A stretch of DNA of 64,000 nt from Symsagittifera roscoffensis (Eukaryota > Xenacoelomorpha > Acoela > Convolutidae). The notes under the pieces are model-generated. The model was not told where the DNA came from. It worked only from the letters and a program-made list of their open reading frames with translations, and searched no databases. A program made the translations under genes and the position numbers. Of the stretch, positions 44,661-55,074 are shown piece after piece; the first letter of the stretch is position 1; each line of letters starts with the position of its first letter. The DNA lies in contig NC_087064.1 in assembly GCF_963678635.1 (NCBI RefSeq), forward strand, positions 39,176,532 through 39,240,531, written 5' to 3'.

Positions 44661-45240
44661 ATGCCAAAGTCGCGGTTCAGTCAACGAATACGGAGCAAGC
44701 TCAATAGAAGCAAAAAAGCAGAGGTTCCACAAATTCCTCTTCAACAACTACAGCCGTCCTTTCTCCCAAGAAACCGTCAACAAGTTCCAGCTCAAAAAGC
44801 ATTAAAAGACGCAGAATCAGAAGGACTGTTGCAGACAGTGGAAGAGAACGGGCAGCGCAAAAAACCAAACGAAAAGAAGGAGCAGAAGAAGAATCTGAAT
44901 AGTACAGAACGCCCGATAACGATTCAGATTCTGCAACGACAGAGAAGACAAAGACGGAAACAAAAAAAAATGGCAAGATTACACCGGCTGAAAAAAAAAT
45001 ATTGAAAACTAAATTTGCAAGTCAAGGTCCAGCCTTGTTTTTCAGTGTACAGAATTTAAAATAGGAATTAAAAATTTCGCGATTTAAAGTGAAACAGTTT
45101 TTATATACAGAGCCTGCATTTTAAAATATCGAACAGTTCGTCGCAAAATACCACGCCTCAAAGTGATAGTTTTTGACATAAACGAAATAGGGTAAATTGA
45201 CCTATTGTATGTTGATAAACTTGCATAATATAACAAAGAG
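44661..45240 (+). pseudogene. FVLIPKH 3' part and truncated integrase, module copy C
   Basis: Lysine-rich tail of the FVLIPKH gene to about 44990, then integrase N-terminal sequence with stops to about 45235 where it breaks off after the first-Asp region. Confidence 0.5.
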
Positions 45241-45245
45241 TTGCA

Positions 45246-45992
45246 TTGACAGAAATAACGTTTCCCAGTCGTTTGAACAATGTAACAGATATTAAAATAG
45301 TGTACTACAAAAAATACAAAGTTAAAGCAAGCCTAAAAGTGTCAAAAGATAAAATATCCAGACCATATGATGGAGAGACAGGTGAAATCACAGAGGGTGG
45401 GTATGATGTCGAGAAATTATTCAACAAAGTAATAGGAAAATTGATCTCGATAATTTAAGTTTTAGCATGCACTCCATTACCAAACATCTTTCAGTTTGGA
45501 TGCATTATTGGGAAGGCATTACGTTTGAGAGCCCTCAAATTCCTAGTATTTTAAGTTTAAAAGGTATAAGAGATGGAACGGGCTACCATATCGGCTATAA
45601 AGAATCCAGTCATATCCATAGCACACTCACATCACAAAACCTCATCTCCGACTACCGTTGATATCTCTGCTGGAATATAAATGATGTTTATCTACTTGGA
45701 CATAATTCATAATCAGGTTGTGGGTGAGACCAAAGAACCGTTGCTTAGAGTCATTGATACTAATCGACGTGTGAAAAACGATTACGCTTGCAGTAACGAA
45801 TCAAACCATCGCAAAAGTTTTAGCAACTTAGATTACAAAAAACTCCTCGTGAATAACATCCAGAGCATTGCGGTAAACCTACAAACAGAAACCGGCAGAC
45901 TTGTACCATTTGCAGGAGAAGGAGGAAAAATTTTTTTGACTTTAAAGTTTCAATTGTTTTCTGACCGAGAAAATGGAGGCGTATTACAATAA
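45246..45992 (+). pseudogene. mCP: Polinton minor capsid (penton-type) protein, frameshifted
   Basis: Three open pieces: 45246-45458 (EITFPSRLNNVTDIK), 45467-45661 (MHSITKHLSVWMHY) and 45681-45992 (MMFIYLDIIHNQVVGETKEPLLRV ending in GRLVPFAGEGG and ILTLKF-type strand). Two small frame breaks, near 45460 and 45660, separate them. The pattern MFIYLDII...LLRVID and the terminal P-F-x-G strand are those of Polinton minor capsid proteins, single jelly rolls at the capsid vertices. A homologous minus-strand copy lies at 62330-62990. The first methionine is not certain. Confidence 0.7.
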
Positions 45993-46240
45993 CCAAGCGA
46001 TCATAACACACTTCTCAGGACATTACAGACAGCGGGGTAGTGGCTTCAGCGCTCTGGCTATGGTTACTGGACAAGTTGCGCTTCTTTTAGCTCGGATATT
46101 TATAGTACCAGCAGCAAAACGTATTGGAAAATAATTTCTTGTTCAAGCAGCACCTGAATTAATAGATATAGCAACCTGAAAGAAAACACCGAAACACGCC
46201 TTGAAAAACACAGTCAGAAACACCATCAAGAAACAAGTTA
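45973..46240 (+). pseudogene. Small basic capsid-associated protein, first copy, stop at codon 54
   Basis: ATG 45973 overlaps the minor capsid end by 20 bases. The product starts MEAYYNNQAIITHFSGHY and has RQRGSGF, then a hydrophobic segment; TAA near 46132 cuts it. Later sequence continues to a basic end (KKQVRGGRTIS near 46230). Location between minor and major capsid genes suits a small core or pVI/pX-like protein, but the assignment is by position and composition only. Confidence 0.5.
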
Positions 46241-46283
46241 GAGGTGGTCGCACCATATCGCGTACTATCATAATCAAGCGACC

Positions 46284-46589
46284 ATGCTTCACTTCTCAGG
46301 ACATTACAGACAGCGGGGTAGTGGCTTCGGTGCTCTGGCTAAGGGTATTGAACGAGTAGCACTTCAGTTAGCTCAGAATTTTATAGTACCAGCAGCAAAA
46401 TGTAATGGAAAAGAATTACTTGTTCAAGCTGCACCCGAATTATTAGATATAGCAACCAGGAAGAAAACGCCAGAACAAGCCATGAAAAACACAGTAAAAA
46501 CACAATCAAAAAACAAGTTAGTGCTGGATGCACTTAGCAAGTCTCGTATGAGAAGAAAACGGAAGAAAGCAACAACAACAACAACATAA
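46284..46589 (+). pseudogene. Small basic capsid-associated protein, tandem copy 1
   Basis: Open for 101 codons: HFSGHYRQRGSGFGALAKG, a hydrophobic helix, LLVQAAPELLDIATRKKTPE and a basic end with KKATTTTT. The usual N-terminus (MEAYYNNQ-like) is in another frame just upstream. The whole region is repeated exactly 661 bases downstream. Confidence 0.5.
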
Positions 46590-46667
46590 AGAAAACCGAA
46601 AGTTCTCTTTCCGAAGAAGCGAACTCCACTGAGAAGTCGCTCCAATTTTTTTCACCAAAGTACGAAA

Positions 46668-46787
46668 TGATTTCTAATTTATTACCAACTGACAGCTCAT
46701 TAGGTTTATTCGAAAAGTCTCCTCTACTCATTACATTTGAAAATCCATTCACTCAAAAAATCGGTCCATCTTTTTCACCTGATGGAC
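46668..46787 (+). pseudogene. Major capsid protein N-terminal fragment in duplication unit 1
   Basis: Only MISNLLPTDSSLGLFEKSP to the SPDG segment, cut by the tandem duplication edge. Confidence 0.6.
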
Positions 46788-46944
46788 ATAGCAACCTGAA
46801 GAAATAGATTAAGAATGGATTAATAGATATAGCAACCTGAAAGAAAACACCGAAACACGCCTTGAAAAACACAGTCAGAAACACCATCAAGAAACAAGTT
46901 AGAGGTGGTCGCACCATATCGCGTACTATCATAATCAAGCGACC

Positions 46945-47250
46945 ATGCTTCACTTCTCAGGACATTACAGACAGCGGGGTAGTGGCTTCGGTGCTCTGGC
47001 TAAGGGTATTGAACGAGTAGCACTTCAGTTAGCTCAGAATTTTATAGTACCAGCAGCAAAATGTAATGGAAAAGAATTACTTGTTCAAGCTGCACCCGAA
47101 TTATTAGATATAGCAACCAGGAAGAAAACGCCAGAACAAGCCATGAAAAACACAGTAAAAACACAATCAAAAAACAAGTTAGTGCTGGATGCACTTAGCA
47201 AGTCTCGTATGAGAAGAAAACGGAAGAAAGCAACAACAACAACAACATAA
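46945..47250 (+). pseudogene. Small basic capsid-associated protein, tandem copy 2
   Basis: Identical in sequence to 46284-46589. This copy is followed by the longer major capsid sequence. Confidence 0.5.
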
Positions 47251-47327
47251 AGAAAACCGAAAGTTCTCTTTCCGAAGAAGCGAACTCCACTGAGAAGTCG
47301 CTCCAATTTTTTTCACCAAAGTACGAA

Positions 47328-48560
47328 ATGATTTCTAATTTATTACCAACTGACAGCTCATTAGGTTTATTCGAAAAGTCTCCTCTACTCATTACATTTG
47401 AAAATCCATTCACTCAAAAAATCGGTCCATCTTTTTCACCTGATGGACCCATGCTCGAATTTGAAGTTTTAGGAGATAGAAAGAACTTTATCGATCTTCA
47501 ACGAACTCGCTTAGAGATTGTAGCACGCATTGTTGAAAACAATCGTAATGTACTGCGAACTCGTGCTACTGAGGCAGCACAACGAGACACCCATATTTGG
47601 TTAAAAAGCCATTGTCATCTTTATTTTCCGAATGAACAACGTCTCTGAATGGAGAAAAAATTTCAAGAACTAATGCCAATTTGTCCCATAAGACTTTTAT
47701 TGAGACCTAATTTTCACACGGCAATGATGCCAAGAAAGCATGGCTTGCTTGTCAAGGTTACTAATATGGAGATAATCTATCAGGTATTGATGGTGCTAGT
47801 AAAATTGCTTGTGATTTTTTTTCATGTGACAAACATTTTATCAGTGGTGTTACAATGAGACTTTCTCTGAGACGATCTCTTAATGACTTTATTATTATGT
47901 CAGAGCATCAAGTTAAACTTTACCAAGTTCAAATCTGCGAGGCAAACCTATATGTGCGCAAAACGGCTGTAATAGATTTTGTACTATCATCGATAGAAAA
48001 AACATTGTTGAAAACACCAGTAATATACAACTATATTGAAGTTTAACCGAGAACCTTTTTAGCCGCAACAGGTGTACAAAGCTGGTGACAGGAAGGTGTT
48101 TTTGCCAATGAGCCAGTTCGTTGAATGATTGTAATAATGAGCACAAATACTGCATATTTGGGTACCAATCGAACAAATCCGTTTCATTTCAAAAGTGTGG
48201 GTTGAATGAAATCATTGTTTCTCGAAACGGTTCACCTTTTGCAGGTTGTCCTTTATCAACGACTGATAAGAAGCGAAATTACTATAACACATTGAAAGCT
48301 CTAGACTTTGTTTTTAACAATAGTCATGGAAACAGTTTGGATAATTATCAAAATCATTATATTATGGCATTTGATCTCACATCTACTCAGGAGGCTTCAA
48401 TGACTTTATTCATCCTGAATTGACCAATTGATCGATTTCAGTAGATTTTAAATTTGACGCTCTCCTTGATGAAAACATTGAGTTACTTATCATGTAAGAG
48501 CGCGCGTCAACAGCATACGTCCGTTCTGACAGAAAAAATTGTCAAAAACACTCTCATGAC
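47328..48560 (+). pseudogene. MCP: Polinton major capsid protein (double jelly roll), frameshifted
   Basis: The open part 47328-47648 has SLGLFEKSPLLITFENPF, GPSFSPDGPMLEFEVLGD and NFIDLQRTRLEIVARIV, a pattern shared with the minus-strand copy at 60974-61891 and with metazoan proteins of the F54H12.2 type, which are Polinton major capsid proteins. After a shift near 47600, fragments continue through 47649-48046 (YNYIEV) and 48121-48423 (KCGLNEIIVSRNGSPFAG, NYYNTLKALDFVF, HYIMAFDLTSTQEA) to about 48560. There are at least five frame breaks. It would form the hexagonal capsomers of the particle. Confidence 0.8.
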
Positions 48561-48565
48561 CTAGA

Positions 48566-48609
48566 AGAGAGGAAGAGAGAGAGAGAGAGAGAGAGAGATA
48601 TATATCGAC

Positions 48610-48640
<31 letters not shown>
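48566..48640. repeat. GA/TA microsatellite
   Basis: Long runs of GA with a short TATATATA interruption and GATA units, just after the major capsid remnant. Confidence 0.9.
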
Positions 48641-48650
48641 AACGAGAAAA

Positions 48651-49086
48651 ATGGACAACGTCTAGATATATGAGCTCATAAATCAATGCAAAGATTTAAA
48701 GTATCGACTTTAAGGTATTGGACCAGCTAATTGTCCATTGACGTTGAAAAAAGACAAAACATTTTTAATTGTGAACGCATCAAACTATGATCAACCTGTT
48801 ACTCATTGGTTACTGTTTGCTCGAGCTGATGGACAAGTTTTCTTCGCTGATCCCCTTGGACAAAAAATAACAACGTATCCGATTGTTTACAAATATGCCA
48901 GAAGTTTCATGAGTTTAAATGAGGATGAAACAAATCAAATACTGATCAACAGACCTATTCAACTCAGGTATATGTGGACTTTATTGTAATTACCTTGCCC
49001 ATTTGATAATAACATCTAAATTTCCAATAGGATTTAAAGTAAATGATCATGATATGATGCGTTTTGCTAGGGATTTGATGTTCTAA
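48651..49086 (+). pseudogene. PRO: Adenain-like cysteine protease of Polinton, copy A
   Basis: ATG 48651, stops in the first 25 codons, then VNASNYDQPVTHWLLFAR (catalytic His in THW) and VFFADPLGQK (acidic residue of the triad) in the open part 48738-48989. Just before the expected active-site Cys the frame shifts; CGLYCIYLAHL and the remaining C-terminus to the TAA at 49084 are in another frame. The family matures capsid precursors. The same shift exists in copy B, so it predates their duplication. Confidence 0.8.
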
Positions 49087-49138
49087 ATTAATAGAGCTAT
49101 GTTCTGTATAAGTTATAATTTATTTTTTTTTGCCAATG

Positions 49139-49860
49139 CTAATTTTGAAACCTTATTTCGAAGATTTTAGGAAGTTTGAGAAAACATGAGAGACTGAAAA
49201 AGAAAACACAGAGTGAAAAGAAAAACAAAAACATGGTTTTCAAAAATAAAGTTTCTTCCATCAAAAGTTTTACAAACATTGTAATTGTGTCTATTTCTAA
49301 TCGACCATATCCACTCAATAAAATATCAATAATCTTAGAAAATTTGGCTGCATACTCGCCATTCAGAATATGAGTGAAGCGCTCAATTGTTACATTAGTG
49401 ATTAAATCAGTTTGAATTTGAACTGTTCTTGTCTGAGAAGTAAAACACAATTGGGGCAGTCTCTTGCGAACAGTTCCAGAAGATGACCCACCAATATCTA
49501 GATTGTTTACTGACTTGTAGTTAAGTGCTATAATCATTTTGTCCATTAACGGTCCAGATAGTTTATACTTGTTGCAATTAGAGATCAAATACTTGAAAGT
49601 TTAGAGTAAGCAGGGAACAATGAAAGTTTTCGGACTCATCATGTTGATTGTTTCAGCAATGTCTTTCGACACTTCTACAAGGACATGGAAATGACCATTG
49701 TCAATTGATTGAAGACGATGGTCATTTTTGCTAGTTTGAGAAGCAGAAGTATAATTCAAATTGTTGGAAAATGAGGAAAAATCGGGTTCATGACTTGTGA
49801 TAAAAAACTTGAAATTCTTTCGAAACTGTTTAAAATAGTCAGGAGACTGTTCTTACATGG
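49139..49860 (-). pseudogene. Polinton HFH-motif protein (HUH-like), C-terminal half, copy A
   Basis: Read on minus. Near 49690 the sequence NGHFHVLVEVSKD shows a His-hydrophobic-His motif in a strand-like context, the hallmark spacing of HUH nickases. About 30 residues on comes FKYLISNCNK with Tyr and Lys. A TAA between them (near 49600) breaks the frame. The open part 49588-49139 continues KLSGPLMDKMIIALNY, SLLSGYG-type and ends in a hydrophobic tail. The gene converges on the protease. A nickase role is inference; no helicase motif was found. Confidence 0.5.
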
Positions 49861-50280
49861 CTTCAACCATTTTAGTAGAAAATACGAATACAAAGAATAA
49901 TAAATTTCACGACCACCTCTATATAGTCTGCACTTGCGATCGGAGTTGTCATAATCCCAATCTTGATCGCTTTCACACTCTTGTTCAGAGCTGCTTATCT
50001 TTTCAGATTTACTACGCTTTTTTCGAGGTTTTCCGACGTTTTCAGGTGGTTGTTGATATCTTTTCGTTAACTTTTAAATCTTTGAGTAGCTGTCAGCTAA
50101 TTTAACGAATTCAACGCTGCTCAACGGAACTGCTTGACGAAACCTGAAAGATCCTTTTTTCCTTTTTTGTGTAATTTTATAGTTAAATAAGTACCTTTGT
50201 TCTCATATGTCATGATACCAGCTCGGACTATACGCTTGTCACCCTTAGAAATATCACGGATATCGTCGAAATATTCCTTA
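49860..50280 (-). pseudogene. HFH-motif protein, N-terminal linker, copy A
   Basis: Minus-strand pieces with acidic/serine stretch and KPRKKRSK-type basic motif (near 50020) precede the HFH part. The start is missing because of the deletion at 50280. Confidence 0.4.
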
Positions 50281-50285
50281 TCTGA

Positions 50286-50498
50286 GTGATCAAAAACAAG
50301 CTAACGAAAACTTTCCCGACTGTCGAACAACAGATGTTGCAGATCGGCTTAACTTGGATCAGTCAGCGAGAAAGATCCTGTTCTCTTACGACTGTCAGAG
50401 CATCCCTTTCTTCGAAAGTCAAGAAGGTACATTTCGGGATCTTGCCGAGCGAGAAAATTTTTGGGATATCGAATCCCCTTAATCACCTGACAGAATAA
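50286..50498 (+). pseudogene. Truncated plus-strand gene, copy A of the 53656 gene
   Basis: Matches codons about 85-156 of the gene at 53656-54126 (WISQRE, TTVRASLSSKVKKVHFG, NPLNHLTE). The 5' part is removed by the unit A deletion. Confidence 0.5.
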
Positions 50499-50549
50499 AA
50501 GCAACAGAAACCATGACATCGGCGATGGAAATCGAAGAAATTAAAACGC

Positions 50550-50750
50550 AAAAACAAAATCAGGAGCAAACAACACCAGCACCAACAAAGAGAATGTTCT
50601 GTCAGCAAGCCCGATTATTTTTTCGAACAACAGACCTAATGCGCCTGATGTTAACTTGGATACGCCTCCAGTTAACAACTGCTACGCGCCGAAGAAGAGG
50701 AAGGTTGAACAGAAGAAAAAGTCATTAGGAAAGGAAAGCGGCTTCTAAGT
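50550..50750 (+). pseudogene. Short frame with PKKRKV basic motif, copy A
   Basis: After a TAA near 50544 a frame without ATG runs ENVLSASPIIFSNNRP, ends YAPKKRKVEQKKKSL and stops at about 50748. PKKRKV resembles a classical nuclear import signal. It is probably the distal part of the gene beginning at 50286/53656 after a frame break. Confidence 0.4.
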
Positions 50751-50759
50751 CAGCTCTAT

Positions 50760-51200
50760 CTTGACTTATGAGTCAATGAGTGCGTTATAACTCAATGAAA
50801 AATTTTATCAAAAAAAAAACATTTCTAAAAATTGGATTTTCTGAACCTTTTAAATACATTTTAGGATTTGATTTGCCAGGAAACCCATGCACTTAATTAG
50901 AATACCTCATCATAGCCTAGGGATTGTGATTCATTGCCGATATTGCTAATAAAAGGTGGTTTTGCCATTTTTACTTTTTTAAACAATTTATGTTTATATT
51001 AATTTTAGTACCGATACCTGGATTAGAGGATTAAACCGGAAAATAATAAAATTTTCCAGGTAATAGAATCACACCACAATTTTTTTTATGAGATTTTCAA
51101 CAAGTTTTGTTCATTTCACTCGGAGCGGGCTATTAATCGGTTATTTAAATGGCTTAAAACCTCGTGAAAAGACGAAAAACCGATAAATACAACACGTTCG
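50760..51200. other. Spacer in unit A
   Basis: AT-rich; only short broken frames. Confidence 0.3.
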
Positions 51201-51206
51201 AAAAAA

Positions 51207-51446
51207 GTCGTTAAACTGGGTGATGAATTTTATCACATTTCAGATAAACAAGCCCAGAAAACCATCGTTAAAAACTTTTTGAGCTTACTTAAATATAAAC
51301 TTCGGACTAATAATTTAGAAACAGAACTTTCGGAAATCACTTTTGAACTCATTTTGCTCCGCAAACGGTTCGTAATTGTTGTTCACAGAAGATATGATAA
51401 TACGTCTAAACAAGCGATTCGCTCGGTTGAAGCATTTTTAAACTGA
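51207..51446 (+). pseudogene. 79-codon frame after the PKKRKV fragment, copy A
   Basis: Open from VVKLGDEFYHISDKQAQK through LLRKRFVIVVHRRYD to SVEAFLN and TGA at 51444. No ATG at the front. Conserved with few changes in copy B at 54835-55074, unlike the non-coding spacers, so it looks like an exon or remnant of a gene. Family unknown. Confidence 0.35.
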
Positions 51447-51472
51447 AGACTTTCAGGACCTCTATTCCATAT

Positions 51473-51878
51473 TTGACGACCGAACAGAAACTTCCTGATA
51501 ATGAAAACAAAAACGCAAAACTACACCCATTGACGTTGAAAAAAGACAAAACATTTTTAATTGTGAACGCATCAAACTATGATCAACCTGTTACTCATTG
51601 GTTACTGTTTGCTCGATCTGATGGACAAGTTTTCTTCGCTGATCCCCTTGGACAAAAAATAACAACGTATCCGATTGTTTACAAATATGCCAGAAGTTTC
51701 ATGAGTTTAAATGACGATGAAACAAATCAAATACTGATCAACAGACCTATTCAACTCAGGTATATGTGGACTTTATTGTATTTACCTTGCCCATTTGATA
51801 ATAACATCTAAATTTCCAATAGGATTTAAAGTAAATGATCATGATATGATTCGTTTTGCTAAGCATTTGATGTTCTAA
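51473..51878 (+). pseudogene. PRO: Adenain-like cysteine protease, copy B
   Basis: Open to 51811 with THWLLFARSDG and FFADPLGQK. The beginning is a fusion: codons 1-20 (TTEQKLPDNENKNAK) belong to the end of the preceding unit, so the true N-terminus is lost. The Cys-containing part is out of frame as in copy A, ending at TAA 51876. Confidence 0.75.
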
Positions 51879-51926
51879 ATTAATCGAGCTATGTTCTGTA
51901 TAAGTTATAAATTTTTTTTGCCAATG

Positions 51927-52640
51927 TTAATTTTGAAACCTTATTTCGAAGATTCTAGGAAGTTTGAGAAAACATGAGAGACTGAAAATGAAAACACAGA
52001 GTGAAAAGAAAAACAAAAACATGGTTTTCAAAAATAAAGTTTCTTCCATCAAAAGTTTTACAAACATTGTAATTGTGTCTATTTCTAATCGACCATATCC
52101 ACTCATTAAAAAATTAATAATCTTAGAAAATTCGGCTGCGTACTCGCCATTCAGAATATGAGTGAAGCGCTCAATTGTTACATTAGTGATTAAATCAGTT
52201 TGAATTTGAACTGTTCTTGTCTGAGAAGTAAAACACAATAGGGGCAGTCTCTTGCGAACAGTTCCAGAAGATGACCCACCAATATCTAGATTGTTGACTG
52301 ACTTGTAGTTAAGTGCTATAATCATTTTGTCCATTAACGGTCCAGATAGTTTATACTTGTTGCAATTAGAGATCAAATACTTGAAAGTTTAGAGTAAGCA
52401 GGGAACAATGAAAGTTTTCGGACTCATCATGTTGATTGTTTCAGCAATGTCTTTCGACACTTTTACAAGGACATGGAAATGACCATTGTCAATTGATTGA
52501 AGACAATTGTCATTTTTGCTAGTTTGAGAAGCAGAAGTATAATTCAAATTAATGGAAAATGAGGAAAAATCGGGTTCATACCTTGTGATAAAAAAAAACT
52601 TGAAATTCCTTCGAAACTGTTTAAAATAGTCAGGAGACTG
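51927..52640 (-). pseudogene. HFH-motif protein (HUH-like), C-terminal half, copy B
   Basis: Same content as 49139-49860: HFHVLV near 52475, FKYLISNCNK near 52385 and the open part 52376-51927 (TDLITNVTIERFTHIL, FLMSGYGRLEID). The stop between the HFH and Tyr parts is shared with copy A. Confidence 0.5.
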
Positions 52641-53208
52641 TTCTTACATGGCTTCAACCATTTTAGTAGAAAAAACGAATACAAAGAATAATAAATTTCA
52701 CGACTACCTCTATATAGTCTGCACTTGCGATCGGAGTTGTCATAATCCCAATCTTGATCGCTTTCACACTCTTGTTCAGAGCTGCTTATGTTTTCAGATT
52801 TACTACGCTTTTTTCGAGGTTTTCCGACGTTTTCAGGTGGTTGTTGATATCTTTTCGTTAACTTTTAAATCTTTGAGTAGCTGTCAGCTAATTTAACGAA
52901 TTCAACGCTGCTCAATGGAACTGCTTGACGAAACCTGAAAGATCCTTTTTTCCTTTTTTGTATAATTTTAGAGTTAAATAAGTACCTTTTTTCTCATATG
53001 TCATGATACCAGCTCGGACTATACGCTTGTCACCCTTAGAAATATCACGGATATCGTCGAAATATTCCTTAAATGAAAAAAGTGAAGAGAACATGTTCTT
53101 ATTCGCATGAAAGATCAGCAACTGTTTTGCATAAAAAAATTCGAAATGAAAAAGGGACATTTTATTACAAAACAATAAAATTTCATTACCGCCTGTGTTT
53201 AAGCACAA
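52641..53208 (-). pseudogene. HFH-motif protein, N-terminal part, copy B
   Basis: The open frame 53208-52912 reads MCLNTGGNEILL, then FKEYFDDIRDISKGDKR, GTYLTLKLYKKGKKDLSGF and stops after VKQFH. The following pieces (FVKLADSYSKI near 52890, KPRKKRSKSEN, SSSEQECESDQDWDYD) continue in other frames. An intron or a frameshift could explain the break near 52912. Alternating charged and hydrophobic residues suggest a beta-rich nucleic acid binding part, but this is only an impression. Confidence 0.4.
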
Positions 53209-53209
53209 T

Positions 53210-53655
53210 GGCGCCTAACGTACACTAGATCCTACATAGTAAATGTAAACATTGTGAAGAGCTAATAAAAATTAATTGCCATTTGCACGTCATTTGCCAT
53301 TAATTGCATACTAAATCATTTAAATGTGTAAAAAAAATTGCCTTGGGATAGTTTCAGTAATAGATACCTTAAAAACTCACAGGGTTGTTCAAAAGAATCC
53401 AAACTACTTTCTTTCTTTGATTTAAGCAACCATGAAAGATAATGCAAAAAAACTGATTACCTTGTAGCACGAGGTGAAACACCAATCCCCCATACTTTGC
53501 GCGTTAGTGGATAAAGTTGATATCGCATATTTAATTTAAGTGCCAATAAAAAAATTTTGATCTTAAGCTTGCAAATATTTCATTCTTTTTGATCTCATTC
53601 CCAGACTCTGCACTGCGATATATAACCAATTTGTTCTGATTTTAAATAGTTTGAA
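53210..53655. promoter_or_regulatory. Divergent intergenic region with TATA-like box
   Basis: It separates the minus-strand HFH gene (start 53208) from the plus-strand gene (start 53656). TATATAA lies at about 53619-53625, 31 bases before the plus ATG. It is absent from unit A because of the deletion. Confidence 0.35.
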
Positions 53656-54126
53656 ATGTTTACACTGATTCAAACTACTTCAACTTGTGATTGTGAACGA
53701 ACAATCTTTTACCAGACCTATCCAGCAAAATCAGTTGCAATAGTTCAACAAACCAGAAAATATCAGCCTGCTCAACCCAGTCCAGTCAACAATCTGTCAG
53801 CGCCTTGTCCTATCCGAGCAGACGAAGACGAGTGGGAAACTGTTAACCACATGATGCTGACAAACCATATGTGTGATATGATGCACATCTTTCGTTTAGA
53901 ACGAAAACGTTCGAGTGATCAAAAAGGTATTAACGAAAATTTTCCCGACTGTCGAACAACAGATGTTGCAGATCGGCTTAGTTGGATCAGTCAGCGAGAA
54001 AGTTCCTGTTCTCTTACGACTGTCAGAGCATCCCTTTCTTCGAAAATCAAGAAGGTACATTTCGGGATCTTGCCGAGCGAGAAAATTTTTGGGATGTCGA
54101 ATCCCCTTAATCACCTGACAGAATAA
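53656..54126 (+). CDS. 156-codon Polinton accessory protein, unknown
   Basis: An intact frame from MFTLIQTTSTCDCERT through a Pro/Gln-rich stretch (PAQPSPVNN), a His/Met/Cys-rich part (NHMMLTNHMCDMMH) and FPDCRTTDVADR to NPLNHLTE. A TATA-like box lies just upstream. The 5' half exists only in unit B; the 3' half is duplicated in unit A. The CX.C and H-rich segments might bind metal. Family not recognised; downstream, out of frame, follows a PKKRKV segment that may have been its C-terminus. Confidence 0.5.
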   Translation: MFTLIQTTSTCDCERTIFYQTYPAKSVAIVQQTRKYQPAQPSPVNNLSAPCPIRADEDEWETVNHMMLTNHMCDMMHIFRLERKRSSDQKGINENFPDCRTTDVADRLSWISQRESSCSLTTVRASLSSKIKKVHFGILPSEKIFGMSNPLNHLTE

Positions 54127-54179
54127 AAGCAACAGAAACCGTGACATCGGCGATGGAAATCGAAGAAATTAAAACGCAA

Positions 54180-54376
54180 AAACAAAATCAGGAGCAAACA
54201 ACACCAGCACCAACAAAGAGAATGTTCTGTCAGCAAGCCCGATTATTTTTTCGAACAACAGACCTAATGCGCCTGATGTTAACTTGGATACGCCTCCAGT
54301 TAACAACTGCTACGCGCCGAAGAAGAGGAAGGTTGAACAGAAGAACAAGTCATTAGGAAAAGAAAGCGGCTTCTAA
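54180..54376 (+). pseudogene. Short frame with PKKRKV basic motif, copy B
   Basis: Copy of 50550-50750: SPIIFSNNRPNAPD, then YAPKKRKVEQKNKSLG and a stop near 54374. Confidence 0.4.
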
Positions 54377-54379
54377 GTC

Positions 54380-54834
54380 AGCTCTATCTTGACTTATGAG
54401 TCAATGAGTGCGTTATAACTCAATGAAAAATTTTATCAAAAAAAAAACATTTCTAAAAATTGGATTTTCTGAACCTTTTAAATACATTTTAGGATTTGAT
54501 TTGCCAGGAAACCCATGCACTTAATTAGAATACCTAGTCATAGCCTAGGGATTGTGATTAATTGCCGATATTGCTAATAAAAGGTGGTTTTGCCATTTTT
54601 ACTCTTTTCAACAATTTATGTTTATATTAATTTTAGAACCGATACCTGGATTAGAGGATTAAACCGGAAAATAATAAATTTTTCCAGGTAATAGAATCAC
54701 ACCACAATTTTTTTTATGAGATTTTCAACAAATTTTGTTCATTTCACTCGGAGCGGGCTATTAATCGGTTATTTAAATGGCCTAAAACCTCGTGAAAAGA
54801 CGAAAAACCGATAAGTACAACACGTTCAAAAGAA
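54380..54834. other. Spacer in unit B
   Basis: AT-rich counterpart of 50752-51206, with single-base differences and no long frame. Confidence 0.3.
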
Positions 54835-55074
54835 GTCGTTAAACTGGGTGATGCGTTTCATCACATTTCAGATAAACAAGCCCAGAAAACCATTGTTAAA
54901 AACTTTTTGAGCTTACTTAAATTTAAACTTCGGACTAATAATTTAGAAACAGAACTTTCGGAAATCACTTTTGAATTCATTTTGCTCCGCAAACGGTTCG
55001 TAATTGTTGTTCACAGAAGATATGATAATACGTCTAAACAAGCGATTCGCTCGGTTGAAGCATTTTTAAACTGA
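54835..55074 (+). pseudogene. 79-codon frame, copy B
   Basis: Counterpart of 51207-51446, with GDAFHHISDKQ in place of GDEFYHISDKQ; the rest is almost the same. Confidence 0.35.

Larger units (their letters stand above)
44044..45240. repeat. Polinton module, copy C (about 1.2 kb, truncated)
   Basis: Same start phrase. It ends inside integrase near 45235, where sequence passes directly into the minor capsid gene. Membrane protein and ATPase are missing. Confidence 0.8.
46157..47444. repeat. Tandem duplication of 661 bp, two identical units
   Basis: 46157-46783 equals 46818-47444 as far as I can read. Unit 1 breaks off into the major capsid start after ctgatggac; unit 2 continues past it. The short phrase atagcaacctga lies at both unit edges. 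Identity implies a very recent event or an assembly duplicate. Confidence 0.85.
48725..51525. repeat. Polinton protease/HFH block, unit A
   Basis: 48725-50280 recurs at 51527-53070 (offset 2788-2791) and 50283-51525 recurs at 53912-55157 (offset about 3628). Unit A therefore lacks about 840 bases present in unit B (53071-53911). Confidence 0.85.

Noticed and set aside
50680-50725. SV40-derived nuclear localisation signal (engineered sequence)
   Set aside because: PKKRKV occurs in natural basic proteins, is one Lys shorter than the SV40 signal, and is present in both duplicated units amid native Polinton sequence.
52900-53208. PC4-like transcription coactivator domain
   Set aside because: The strand pattern recalls it faintly but no diagnostic residues are present.
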